From: Pyrinomonadaceae bacterium
GTDB lineage: Bacteria > Acidobacteriota > Blastocatellia > Pyrinomonadales > Pyrinomonadaceae
Length of the DNA: 32,352 nt
Direction: 5' to 3'
Assembly: GCA_013003295.1 (NCBI GenBank)
Contig: JABDJV010000402.1
Location: forward strand, 1-32,352
Positions 8,617 to 16,303 of this stretch are shown piece by piece. Numbering within the stretch: position 1 is the stretch's first letter; every line of letters starts with the position of its first letter. The notes under the pieces were generated by a model. The model was not told where the DNA came from. It saw only the letters and a program-made list of their open reading frames with translations, and made no database searches. The position numbers and the translations under genes are program-made.

Positions 8617-8912
8617 TAGAACCATCAAAGATAATCGAAGAATCGGATTCGGAAATTTCAATCGTTTGGTCCGATGAATCGGAAACCAAATACAACGCCT
8701 TTGAGCTCAGAAGGGCGTGCCCCTGCGCGAGTTGCATCGATGAATGGACGGGTGAAAAACGCCTTAAGGATGAAACCATTCCGGAAGATATAAATTTCTC
8801 ACACATTTCGATCGTTGGCAGATACGCGTTGAATTTTCACTTCTCCGACGACCACGAAACAGGAATTTTCAGTTTTAATTTTCTTCGGAAGTTAGCCGAA
8901 AATACCCGCTGA
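8613..8912 (+). CDS. DUF971 domain protein
   Basis: A 99-residue single-domain protein of the DUF971 family, the same fold as the N-terminal domain of gamma-butyrobetaine hydroxylase and often found near iron-sulfur carriers. Seen here: IVWSDESETKY, the LRRACPCASC cluster (C36, C38, C41) that can hold a metal, and the VGRYALNFHFSDDHETGIFSF block matching the family's 'VG-YA...W-D-H-GI-S' pattern. The ATG overlaps the ytxJ stop, so the two are cotranslated. The exact molecular role of stand-alone DUF971 proteins is not settled; metal binding is an inference from the cysteines. Confidence 0.88.
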   Translation: MIEPSKIIEESDSEISIVWSDESETKYNAFELRRACPCASCIDEWTGEKRLKDETIPEDINFSHISIVGRYALNFHFSDDHETGIFSFNFLRKLAENTR

Positions 8913-8958
8913 TTAGACATTTAATACGATTAGAATTCACTGATTGAAAGCAATAGAT

Positions 8959-9231
8959 ATGAATGAACGCGACATTTTCGACGAAAAGCAAGAAATAAAA
9001 AAAGCCAGCTATGCCTGCGTATTCTGCGGCGAACGCAATGACTACGATGTCCGTTGGCTAAAACGCACAAAGAAGAAGAAGATTCGCGGCGGGCTCAATG
9101 AAAGAGACCGTAGTCAGCTGGAAAAATCGCGTGATTATATGGTCCGGGTCGACGACCAATTGATGTGTAAAAACAATCGCTGCCGGCGGCGCTTCGAGAT
9201 CCCAACGTCTCAATCAGTCGTCTTTATCTAA
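8959..9231 (+). CDS. Small Cys-rich (zinc-ribbon-like) hypothetical protein
   Basis: A 90-residue protein of unknown function. It has CVFC at C20-C23 and a second pair C70/C75 (CKNNRC), together able to form a four-cysteine zinc site. Between them is a strongly basic stretch (KRTKKKKIRGG) that might contact nucleic acid. The in-frame TTG at 8944 is possible, but ATG at 8959 has a GAAAG purine tract at a suitable distance and is preferred. It follows the DUF971 gene by 46 bases on the same strand. Confidence 0.65.
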   Translation: MNERDIFDEKQEIKKASYACVFCGERNDYDVRWLKRTKKKKIRGGLNERDRSQLEKSRDYMVRVDDQLMCKNNRCRRRFEIPTSQSVVFI

Positions 9232-9296
9232 CTCTTCGCTTCCGGCCTGAGCCTGTGATATCCTTGACGTATTAAAACAGCTCAGGAGGAATGATC

Positions 9297-9680
9297 GTGA
9301 AAGGGAAGGATTTGGAATTCTACAAGGACCAGCCGGTGCCCGACAAAGACGTTAAGGCATTGATGGACGATGAAATCGAACATGCCCCGCAAGCGCCTCA
9401 CGAATTGGAAGAAAGACTAGAAGAACACCATTCGACTTCCCCTCAACTCTCAGGAGGCGACATTGATGCCGAATGGGAAGACGCCAATAACACTGGATCC
9501 GAAGCGGTTTTTGGGCATAATCCGACACCCGATCAGTCTGACGTTGAAGACAATGCGCATGCGATGGGAATCAACTTTGAGGACGATGAAGCATTAGATT
9601 TCGAAAAGAAGATCGAGAAGAGAGACAGCAATCGTTTCGAACTAAAGGAGTTTTCAAAGGGCGGCGGAAACAGTATTTAA
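9297..9680 (+). CDS. DUF6335-like acidic hypothetical protein
   Basis: A small hydrophilic protein of about 127 residues, rich in Asp and Glu, with no signal peptide or membrane segment. The SPQLSGGDIDAEWEDANN segment followed by GSEAVFGHNPTPDQ and a C-terminal EKRDSNRFEL is recognisably the pattern of DUF6335 proteins known from cyanobacteria and other phyla; their function is unknown. Start choice: a strong AGGAGGA at 9284-9290 abuts ATG 9291 with no spacing, while the in-frame GTG at 9297 lies seven bases downstream, a normal distance. I therefore prefer GTG 9297. TTGACG occurs at 9264-9269, but no matching -10 is seen at a normal distance before the coding region. Confidence 0.72.
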   Translation: MKGKDLEFYKDQPVPDKDVKALMDDEIEHAPQAPHELEERLEEHHSTSPQLSGGDIDAEWEDANNTGSEAVFGHNPTPDQSDVEDNAHAMGINFEDDEALDFEKKIEKRDSNRFELKEFSKGGGNSI

Positions 9681-9705
9681 GATTCAAATCGAATTATCGT
9701 GATAT

Positions 9706-9745
9706 AAATAAGCGCGGAGAATGGCCAATATCTCCGCGCTTATTT
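9706..9745. terminator. Bidirectional hairpin terminator
   Basis: A perfect 15-bp stem (9706-9720 with 9731-9745) around a 10-base loop, A-rich on the left and T-rich on the right, lies between the stop codons of the convergent DUF6335-like and asparaginase genes. It can work on both strands. Confidence 0.9.
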
Positions 9746-9760
9746 ACTTTCTAAATCCTA

Positions 9761-10843
9761 TTACTTCTTACCATAGATCTCCACAACCGGTTTTCCCTTT
9801 TCATCTATATACGCTCGATACATGCCCTCCGAATTGAAAGAGATCCCGATGTTCCCTTTTGAATCAATTGCGATGACGCCTCCATCGCCGCCGAGTGACT
9901 GAAGTTTCCCTTGGATAACCGCGTCGGCAGCCTCCTGAACGGACATATTTTTATACTCCATCATCGAGGAAATATCTTTTGCCACGCTTAGGCGAATAAA
10001 GAACTCACCCCAACCCGTTGCGGAAACGGCGCAGGTTGAATTATTCGCATACGTTCCCGCGCCAATAACCGGAACATCTCCGACACGGCCATATTTCTTG
10101 TAAGTCATTCCTCCGGTTGAAGTTCCCGCCGCGAGATTTCCTTTCTTATCGAGTGCGACCGCGCCAACAGTTCCAAACTTATTCTCAGGTTTTTCACGCG
10201 GATCACCGATTACCGAATTGGCTCCAACACCCTTGCCTTTGGCTTTTTCCGCCTCCCGCTTAATGATTCTTTGGAGTGAGTTCCAGCGTCTTTCGGTCCA
10301 AAAGTACTTTTCCGGAACCATCGTTATTCCAAGATCTGATGCAAACTTCTCTGCTCCGTCGCCAATCATCATAACGTGTTCCGATTTCTCCATTACCGCA
10401 CGCGCCAGGGTGATCGGATTCCGAACTTTGTGTAAGCCCGCAACGGCGCCTGCGTTTTGCGTTTTTCCGTCCATCACGGAAGCATCGAGCTCATTTTTTC
10501 CGTCAGCCGTAAAAACAGCCCCTTTTCCCGCGTTAAACAAGGGTGAATCTTCCATAATGATGATCGCTGCTTCGATCGCATCAAGAGAAGACTTGCCAGC
10601 GTTTAGCGCCTTATAACCTGCAAGAACCGCTTCCTCCAGTTTTGCCCGATATTGCCTTTCCCTTGCCTTTGTCAAAGAACCCCTCCGAATCACGCCCGCT
10701 CCGCCATGAATGACAAATCCAACCTTGGCGTTTTGCGGCGATTGCAGTTTCAAGGTGCTTTGGCGTTTACTTTTTTGCGCCGAAAAGAGCATCGGAAACA
10801 GCAAGAAGGTGCAAATAATCGCCAAAAATAAGGTCTTTTTCAT
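9761..10843 (-). CDS. Exported isoaspartyl peptidase / L-asparaginase (Ntn hydrolase)
   Basis: Plant-type asparaginase that hydrolyses isoaspartyl dipeptides and asparagine after autocleavage. With the start at 10843 the protein is 360 residues and opens with a signal peptide (MKKTLFLAIICTFLLFPMLFSA). GGGAGA is eight bases before this ATG; a longer in-frame start at 10918 would bury the signal peptide and has no such site. The family motifs are clear: HGGAGVI, FNAGKGAVFT, ELDASVMDG, and FGTVGAVALD, whose Thr225 becomes the N-terminal nucleophile after cleavage. STGGM and GRVGD-P--GAGTYAN complete the substrate pocket. The signal peptide indicates periplasmic location, as for several family members. 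Its stop lies next to a bidirectional terminator. Confidence 0.93.
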   Translation of the reverse strand: MKKTLFLAIICTFLLFPMLFSAQKSKRQSTLKLQSPQNAKVGFVIHGGAGVIRRGSLTKARERQYRAKLEEAVLAGYKALNAGKSSLDAIEAAIIIMEDSPLFNAGKGAVFTADGKNELDASVMDGKTQNAGAVAGLHKVRNPITLARAVMEKSEHVMMIGDGAEKFASDLGITMVPEKYFWTERRWNSLQRIIKREAEKAKGKGVGANSVIGDPREKPENKFGTVGAVALDKKGNLAAGTSTGGMTYKKYGRVGDVPVIGAGTYANNSTCAVSATGWGEFFIRLSVAKDISSMMEYKNMSVQEAADAVIQGKLQSLGGDGGVIAIDSKGNIGISFNSEGMYRAYIDEKGKPVVEIYGKK

Positions 10844-11068
10844 ACATTTTTCTCCCAATAAATATGCCGTCAGATTATCACAAGAGCCCCATATCTTTGT
10901 ATTCCGAAGTTCTTCCACCGCGTGCAGTTGATCAACCTTCTGAGTGTAGCGTGTTACCGTTCATAAAGATTCAAATCCGGCTCGTTCAAAGATTTGTGGA
11001 AAAACATTTTATATGGGTCTATTATTACATATATACTATCTGTCCAAACTAAAACGGCACGGTTCTTT

Positions 11069-11761
11069 ATGAACGGTTATTGGGTCCATATATTTATCGC
11101 CTTGGTGCTATTCTTTCCGAAGATTGAGCTTGCGAGAGATTTGCGACACAACCCTGTAACACCTTTCGCTGTAAACGAACCGGTCACCGAATTCGAAATG
11201 AAAGTTCTTGCTGAAATAAATTCGGCAAGAACAAATCCCGAATCTGTCATACCTCATCTTGAAAGGCAGGAGTCTCTCTTTCGCGGGCGGGTTTTATACA
11301 TTCCAAAACAAACTCCTTTTTTAACGGTTGAGGGTTTTCCTGCGGTCGATGAAGCAATCGGAGTTTTGCGGCAGGCTCCAAAGGCACAGTCATTGCGCAT
11401 CTCGGACGGCCTGGTAAAAGCAGCAAAAACGCAATTAGCCGACTTGCTTGAGAACCCGGAACTTGGCCACACAGGGAAAGACGGCAGCAATCTCAGCAGA
11501 CGTCTGGACCGGATCGGGATTTCCGGAAAGGCTGGTGAGAACATAACTTATACACCGCTGACGGCGCGACAAGTAGCGCTGAAAATGCTCGTAGATGATG
11601 GAGTGAAGAGCCGTCATCACCGGGAAAACTTATTAAATCCCATATTTCGGCTGGTTGGAATCGGTTGTGAACAATATAAGAACCGTAGATACATTTGTGT
11701 GATCGTCTTCGCCGACAAATTTGTCAAAAGCGACCCCGCAAAGCGCCTCAGGCAATATTGA
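11069..11761 (+). CDS. Secreted CAP-domain (SCP/PR1-like) protein
   Basis: A 230-residue exported protein with a CAP fold. The ATG at 11069 opens with a hydrophobic segment resembling a signal peptide (residues 5-17). An in-frame TTG at 10994 would add 25 residues and is less likely. The CAP domain spans about 42-218: FEMKVLAEINSARTNP (first helix), GHTGKDGSNLSRRL with H134, AGENITY with E157, and HHRENLLNPIFRLVGIG with H184 and E186, the residues that form the CAP cavity. Bacterial CAP proteins are secreted and of mostly unknown activity. Its last 14 bases overlap the 3' end of the convergent gene. Upstream, the 10844-11068 gap holds AT-rich sequence with possible -10 elements around 11027-11040. 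Confidence 0.85.
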   Translation: MNGYWVHIFIALVLFFPKIELARDLRHNPVTPFAVNEPVTEFEMKVLAEINSARTNPESVIPHLERQESLFRGRVLYIPKQTPFLTVEGFPAVDEAIGVLRQAPKAQSLRISDGLVKAAKTQLADLLENPELGHTGKDGSNLSRRLDRIGISGKAGENITYTPLTARQVALKMLVDDGVKSRHHRENLLNPIFRLVGIGCEQYKNRRYICVIVFADKFVKSDPAKRLRQY

Positions 11762-12590
11762 TATCATCTGATCTGTTGGGAGCCCAAAAAGAATCGGTTA
11801 ACTGAATAAGACAGGTCCGTGCTTCATTCGACGAAAAATCTTCAATCAAGTTTCTTTTTGCATCATCCGCGATGTTCTCAAGTGTGATCTGCGAAGCATC
11901 TTGCTCCTGTCCGCGGCTGTGCACATCACCCAGAAGTTCCGCAAACCGGGAAAGGTTCGCCAGCTCAATATAATCCGCTCCGGACAGGATCGCCCCTAAG
12001 CGCAGGGCAAGCCGCATCAATACAGATGTTTTTGGACTTCCGGAAGACTCAAACTCCTCGGCTCCCGAAGCTGCCTCGTCTGCTACTATTTCCTTGCCGA
12101 TCAAACCCGCCGAACCAATGCACTCGACGATTTCAGAATGGGCCTGTAACGCCCGTTCCGGCATTCCCCCGTGATTAACGAATACCAATGGATACGAAGC
12201 GTTCAGAAGTCCGATCCCGATCAATACGGCCAAATCCTCGCCAAATTCCTCATGAAGGCCCTTATATTCCTGGGCAGTTTTATCGTTTCCCATACATGGC
12301 AGCTCGCTGAAAATATGCGAGGCCTGAAAAATAAATTCAACCGCCGCTGCCGTCGGCAAAACATCGTCGGCTTTTCCGCCAACTAATTCCGCGCCAAGTA
12401 GAGTTAGCATTGGCGTGATTCTCAATTCTTCGGTTGAAAGTACATGATCAACCGCGCTATCAAACGCCGTATCGATACCCGAAGGAGCCTGGGGCCGATG
12501 ATCTTCCAATGCTTTTTCGATTTTCGATTGATAAGTTTCGACGTAATGCTGATATTCGTCTGAATTTTCGTTTATTATTTCCATTAACAT
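11748..12590 (-). CDS. Polyprenyl synthetase-fold protein lacking catalytic Asp motifs
   Basis: A 280-residue protein that aligns by eye with trans-isoprenyl diphosphate synthases but appears non-catalytic. Retained features: LRITPMLTLLGAELVGG where the family has GKRLRP, ELPCMGND (96-103) in the place of the family's DDLPCMDND, FGEDLAVLIGIGLLNAS (116-132), and PKTSVLMRLALRLGAILSGA (186-205). Lost features: all Asp residues of the first DDx(2-4)D motif (SELPCMG here), the second DDxxD motif (AELLG at 217-221) and the GKR lysine/arginine pair. It overlaps the upstream gene's stop by seven bases (ATG 12590; a second ATG at 12584), so it is translationally coupled. It could be a structural or regulatory partner of an active synthase encoded elsewhere, as in heterodimeric prenyl synthases. 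Fold assignment is fairly secure; function is not. Confidence 0.78.
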   Translation of the reverse strand: MLMEIINENSDEYQHYVETYQSKIEKALEDHRPQAPSGIDTAFDSAVDHVLSTEELRITPMLTLLGAELVGGKADDVLPTAAAVEFIFQASHIFSELPCMGNDKTAQEYKGLHEEFGEDLAVLIGIGLLNASYPLVFVNHGGMPERALQAHSEIVECIGSAGLIGKEIVADEAASGAEEFESSGSPKTSVLMRLALRLGAILSGADYIELANLSRFAELLGDVHSRGQEQDASQITLENIADDAKRNLIEDFSSNEARTCLIQLTDSFWAPNRSDDINIA

Positions 12591-13477
12591 CCTACGGTCC
12601 GCTTTCCGGCAACGTCCTTAACTAAATCGCCTTCTTCTGCGCTGGAGGATAGAAAAAGAATTCGCGCGGTCACATTATAATGATCACTCAAGTCAGCAAA
12701 AAAATCGAGTTTACCATCGTTATCCAAATCGCCGACCCAGTGCAATGTCCATGAATCTCCGAATCGGCCGCCTTCTTGCGGATGGACAACCTGTGCAATC
12801 CCGCCAGATTCGATTATCAATTTGGATCCTTCAGAAATAGATTTCTCTTTTGTTTTTTCATTAACGACTTTTAGCACAAACTTTGTTTCCCGAAGAATGA
12901 ATTCCGTCTCGAAGCCGTTATTCAAATTGGTTTTGCTATCCCATTCTTCATCCGGGATTTTTCGCGCATCAAAAAGCGTAATAACCTTTTCAGACCTCAA
13001 GCCATCTGCGTTTTTCAGTAAAAAAATTGGAGTCGTTTTTTGATTTACGGAAACCTTCTTGCCCGTCATTTGATCTGTATCGCTATCGGCAATTTCATCT
13101 TTTACCGCAGTCACTTGAAGAGTGGTCCAAGCGAGAAAGCTCTTGCCATCTTCATTAAACAGACCTAACCATTTCTCACCCGACTTCGCTTCAACTTCTT
13201 CGCCATGAAACTCGCCGACTTGAAGAAGATCTATCAAATATCCATCGAAATTCTCCCGGTTCCGCTCCTCTAGGTATTCCGCTTTCAGAGGCGATCTCTT
13301 CTCGATCTCCGCGGTTATCTCTTGACGTTTCAACTGGTTAGTAACTAAAACCTCAGCCCTTGACGCTTCGACATTCCCAAAACTCTTCGACGAAGCTGTT
13401 AGAAATGCTAAGACCGAAACACATCCAATCACGATAGTAATAAGAAGAACACCCGCACGGATTTCTGTTAGTTTCAT
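12584..13477 (-). CDS. Membrane-anchored hypothetical protein with FG-GAP/VCBS-like calcium loop
   Basis: A 297-residue protein of unknown function. Residues 8-28 form an N-terminal hydrophobic anchor or uncleaved signal, after which the chain is hydrophilic and predicted extracytoplasmic. Near the C-terminus GDLDNDGKLDFF (249-260) is a DxDxDGxxD loop of the kind found in FG-GAP/VCBS repeats and dockerin-type calcium sites; only one copy is present. The middle is rich in Lys and Glu with predicted strands. It begins five bases after the stop of the upstream gene, and its stop overlaps the start of the prenyl-synthase-like gene, so all three are one operon. Confidence 0.7.
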   Translation of the reverse strand: MKLTEIRAGVLLITIVIGCVSVLAFLTASSKSFGNVEASRAEVLVTNQLKRQEITAEIEKRSPLKAEYLEERNRENFDGYLIDLLQVGEFHGEEVEAKSGEKWLGLFNEDGKSFLAWTTLQVTAVKDEIADSDTDQMTGKKVSVNQKTTPIFLLKNADGLRSEKVITLFDARKIPDEEWDSKTNLNNGFETEFILRETKFVLKVVNEKTKEKSISEGSKLIIESGGIAQVVHPQEGGRFGDSWTLHWVGDLDNDGKLDFFADLSDHYNVTARILFLSSSAEEGDLVKDVAGKRTVGC

Positions 13478-13482
13478 ATGAA

Positions 13483-13836
13483 TTACCCTCGACTCTTTTC
13501 GGTTTCAAACACCTTGCTAGCATGGCCAGCAATTTCGGCACTAACGGTTATCCGAAACGGATGAGTCGCTACATAGCTGGGAATTTTTTTTACCGTAGCT
13601 CCTATGCCCTCAAGAATCCCGGCGATCTTCTCATCCGAAAACTCTTCCATTCCAAACGACTCGGTTCCACGCTTGAAGGCTCCCCGCAAGCGATCAAGAG
13701 GCAGTTCCCGGTCAATCAACTCAAACCCGCGAGATTGAAACTCTCCAAGTGCGAAAAGAATCACTTTTACGGATTCTTCATCCTTTTTTTCGGTCTCAAA
13801 AAGGGATGGCTGATCTACTTTGGCGGCGTCAATCAT
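13483..13836 (-). CDS. Hypothetical protein, first gene of a three-gene operon
   Basis: A 117-residue soluble protein with no motif I recognise. It starts MIDAAKVDQPSLFETEKKDE and is rich in charged residues, with a likely alpha/beta core around residues 22-95 (VKVILFALGEFQSRGFELI, EKIAGILEGIGATVKKIP). There is no signal peptide or membrane segment. It is the first of three tightly packed genes; the next begins five bases after its stop. An AGAAAGA tract precedes the ATG. The 13837-14017 gap to divergent coaBC presumably carries both promoters, but I see no strong consensus there. Confidence 0.6.
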   Translation of the reverse strand: MIDAAKVDQPSLFETEKKDEESVKVILFALGEFQSRGFELIDRELPLDRLRGAFKRGTESFGMEEFSDEKIAGILEGIGATVKKIPSYVATHPFRITVSAEIAGHASKVFETEKSRG

Positions 13837-14017
13837 TATTCTTTCTAGTAATCTGCTTTCGATTCTCGATGCTAATGAGATTTAAACTCTACCACAAGAG
13901 CGGCTCCGGAAGGACGTTGCTAGCCACAGTTTATTTGGCAGAACTCCTCAGCTTTTTAACTTTTCGGGTAAATGGTAAACTTCCGGTTAAATACATAAGC
14001 AAATTTCGGCAGATTTT

Positions 14018-15277
14018 ATGAGTGATGAGAAAATGAAATTTCGGGTAGGACTTGGTGTAACCGGCGGAATCGCTGCCTACAAAGCGATCGAAGTCTTGCG
14101 ACTGCTTCAGAAAAGCGATTGTGAGGTTCGGGTCGCGATGACAAAGCATGCAACCGAGTTTATCAGTCCGCTGACATTTCGTGCTCTTACCGAAAATTAC
14201 GTACTCGTCGACGACTACGAGCCGGATAATCCCGATCCGATCGCACATATAAACTTCTCCCAGGAAATAGATCTTTTCCTGGTCGTTCCCGCAACTGCCA
14301 ATACCCTTGCAAAGTTTGCAAACGGCATTGCCGACGATTTTCTGACCTCAACCTACCTCGCCTCGACCGCCCCGGTGATGGTTGCACCGGCGATGAATAC
14401 CACCATGTGGGATCAACCGGCGACGCAAAGAAATATAGCGAATCTTAGGGAAGACGGCGTGTATTTCGTTGAGCCGGTCTCTGGTGAACTAGCCTGTAAA
14501 ACCGTCGGCACCGGAAAACTCGAAGACGTTGAGAATATTGCAGCCCAGGCACTTTCACTTTTGACGAAAAAAAAAACGAATAGCCCGGAAGCTATTGGAA
14601 AAAGCCAGGACCTAAACGGCCAAAAGATCCTGATCACTGTTGGCGGAACTCGCGAGGCGATCGATCCGGTCAGATTCATTTCAAATCACTCATCAGGGAA
14701 AATGGGCTTTGCCATTGCTGAAGCCGCTGCGAAACGCGGAGCTGAAGTGACCGTTGTTTCCGGCATCACAACGGTCGAACCGCCCGACGGAGTTAAAGTA
14801 GTTCCGGGGATATCCGCAGAGGAGATGCATACTTCGGTAATGCGGGAGCTTTCAGGAAAGACGATTTTTATAGGCGCTGCCGCGGTTGCAGATTATCGAC
14901 CTAGAAGTGTGGCTGATGCGAAGATCAAAAAGGAAAAGAAGGATTCGATGAGTTTGGATCTGGAAAAAACGACCGATATCCTCGCGGTGGTTTCGGAGAA
15001 TCGGCACCAAGGTCTTACCGTGGTCGGGTTCGCTGCCGAAACGAACAATGTTGTCGATTATGCAAGATCAAAGCTTGAGAAAAAGAATCTCGATATGGTA
15101 GTTGCCAATGACATCACGAAGAAAGGTGCCGGGTTTAATACCGACACCAATATTGCGACGATCATTGTACGGGGAAATCCGAAAGCTATCGATCTGCCAA
15201 TTATGAAAAAGAGAGAGCTGGCGGATAATATACTCGACGAGGTTTTGAAATTAAAAACTGCTCGCAAATCTGCTTGA
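14018..15277 (+). CDS. coaBC: Bifunctional phosphopantothenoylcysteine decarboxylase/synthase
   Basis: Catalyses two successive steps of coenzyme A synthesis in the cytoplasm: joining 4'-phosphopantothenate to cysteine (CoaB) and decarboxylating the product (CoaC). The 419-residue protein is full length. CoaC domain (about 7-182): FMN-binding GVTGGIAAYK, catalytic H77 (AHINFSQ), PAMN (125-128) and C160 in ELACKTVGTGKL. CoaB domain (about 200-412): ITVGGTREAIDPVRFISNHSSGKMG, GAAAVADYRP and KIKKE with the conserved lysine. The linker contains three lysines encoded by a run of ten A's (14567-14576). The usual ACG after the CoaC cysteine is ACK here. An in-frame ATG at 14033 is an alternative start. 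It heads a run with the DNA glycosylase and Nudix genes. Confidence 0.96.
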   Translation: MSDEKMKFRVGLGVTGGIAAYKAIEVLRLLQKSDCEVRVAMTKHATEFISPLTFRALTENYVLVDDYEPDNPDPIAHINFSQEIDLFLVVPATANTLAKFANGIADDFLTSTYLASTAPVMVAPAMNTTMWDQPATQRNIANLREDGVYFVEPVSGELACKTVGTGKLEDVENIAAQALSLLTKKKTNSPEAIGKSQDLNGQKILITVGGTREAIDPVRFISNHSSGKMGFAIAEAAAKRGAEVTVVSGITTVEPPDGVKVVPGISAEEMHTSVMRELSGKTIFIGAAAVADYRPRSVADAKIKKEKKDSMSLDLEKTTDILAVVSENRHQGLTVVGFAAETNNVVDYARSKLEKKNLDMVVANDITKKGAGFNTDTNIATIIVRGNPKAIDLPIMKKRELADNILDEVLKLKTARKSA

Positions 15278-15310
15278 ATAGTGATCCTCCCTCGGGACTT
15301 GACGCAAAAA

Positions 15311-16303
15311 ATGAATGATTCGACGCGAAAAGAAATCTCAAGACTGGTCATAGATATCAAGGAACAGGTTCAGTATCTGGAGGAACTGGGCGTCGAAACG
15401 CTCGCGGCAGATCTGCCTGTGAATACATTCAATCGTGTAGATAAGTCGATTTCACAAAAGACGAAAGCCGGCGGCGAACACAGCGATTCACCACGCGTCG
15501 ACACTCTCAAACGGCCGGACGGCATAACAACTAAATCCCCACCGAAGAATTCAACACGACAAAAAGATTTCTTGAATTCAACACGTATTTCAAGTGTCTC
15601 GCGGCCGTCAAAAGAGATTCAGTCTAGTAATCAGGATTCCGATAAAAAAGTGAATCCACCTGTAGAAAAACCAATGACCAAAACACAAACTTTAACCGAA
15701 TCTCTCTTCGGAGATGCCTCAGTTTCTTTGCCAAAAACAGATGAGACGTTAGAGAAGATTTACAAGGAGATCGGCGGCGATTGCAGCCGCTGCGTCCTTT
15801 GCGAGAAGCGCACACAGGTTGTGAACAGTGTCGGCGATCCGGATGCGGACCTGATGTTTATCGGCGAGGCGCCGGGAGCAGATGAGGATGAGCAAGGCGA
15901 GCCGTTTGTCGGGCGCGCCGGGAAACTTCTGACAAAGATCATAGAGGCGATGAAACTAAGCCGCGAAAAAGTCTTTATCGGCAATATTAATCGATGCCGC
16001 CCGCCTGGTAACCGCCAGCCCGTTCCCGAAGAGGTCGAACAATGCAAGCCGTTTTTGATCCGCGAGATCTCCGTTGTCCGTCCGAAAGTGATCGTCGTGA
16101 TGGGAAATACGGCCTGTCAGAACTTGCTCGGAACAAAAGTTGGGATCACCAAATTGCGCGGGAATTTTCAGGAATACTATGGTGTAAAAGTTATGCCGAC
16201 CTTCCACCCCGCTTATCTTCTGCGTGATCCGCGCAAGAAGCGAGAAGTTTGGGAAGATATGAAAATGGTCACTGATTTCCTTGCAAACAACGGTTCTGAA
16301 TGA
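15311..16303 (+). CDS. Family-4 (iron-sulfur) uracil-DNA glycosylase
   Basis: Removes uracil from DNA in base-excision repair. From ATG 15311 the protein is 330 residues; an in-frame GTG at 15281 would start just after the coaBC stop, but the helical [17 protein letters not shown] opening is typical of this family's N-terminal extension. Residues 40-145 are a Ser/Thr/Lys-rich linker of low complexity. The C-terminal 180 residues are the glycosylase: Fe-S cysteines C158, C161, C229 and C245 (spacing 2, 67 and 15), motif 1 [20 protein letters not shown] (185-204) and motif 2 HPAYLLR with H299. Family-4 enzymes are usually about 200 residues, so the linker makes this one unusually long. The stop overlaps the Nudix start (ATGA). 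Confidence 0.93.
   Translation: MNDSTRKEISRLVIDIKEQVQYLEELGVETLAADLPVNTFNRVDKSISQKTKAGGEHSDSPRVDTLKRPDGITTKSPPKNSTRQKDFLNSTRISSVSRPSKEIQSSNQDSDKKVNPPVEKPMTKTQTLTESLFGDASVSLPKTDETLEKIYKEIGGDCSRCVLCEKRTQVVNSVGDPDADLMFIGEAPGADEDEQGEPFVGRAGKLLTKIIEAMKLSREKVFIGNINRCRPPGNRQPVPEEVEQCKPFLIREISVVRPKVIVVMGNTACQNLLGTKVGITKLRGNFQEYYGVKVMPTFHPAYLLRDPRKKREVWEDMKMVTDFLANNGSE

Noticed and set aside
10844-10918. 25-residue N-terminal extension of the asparaginase
   Set aside because: The downstream ATG has a good Shine-Dalgarno and begins a proper signal peptide; the extension would place polar residues before it.
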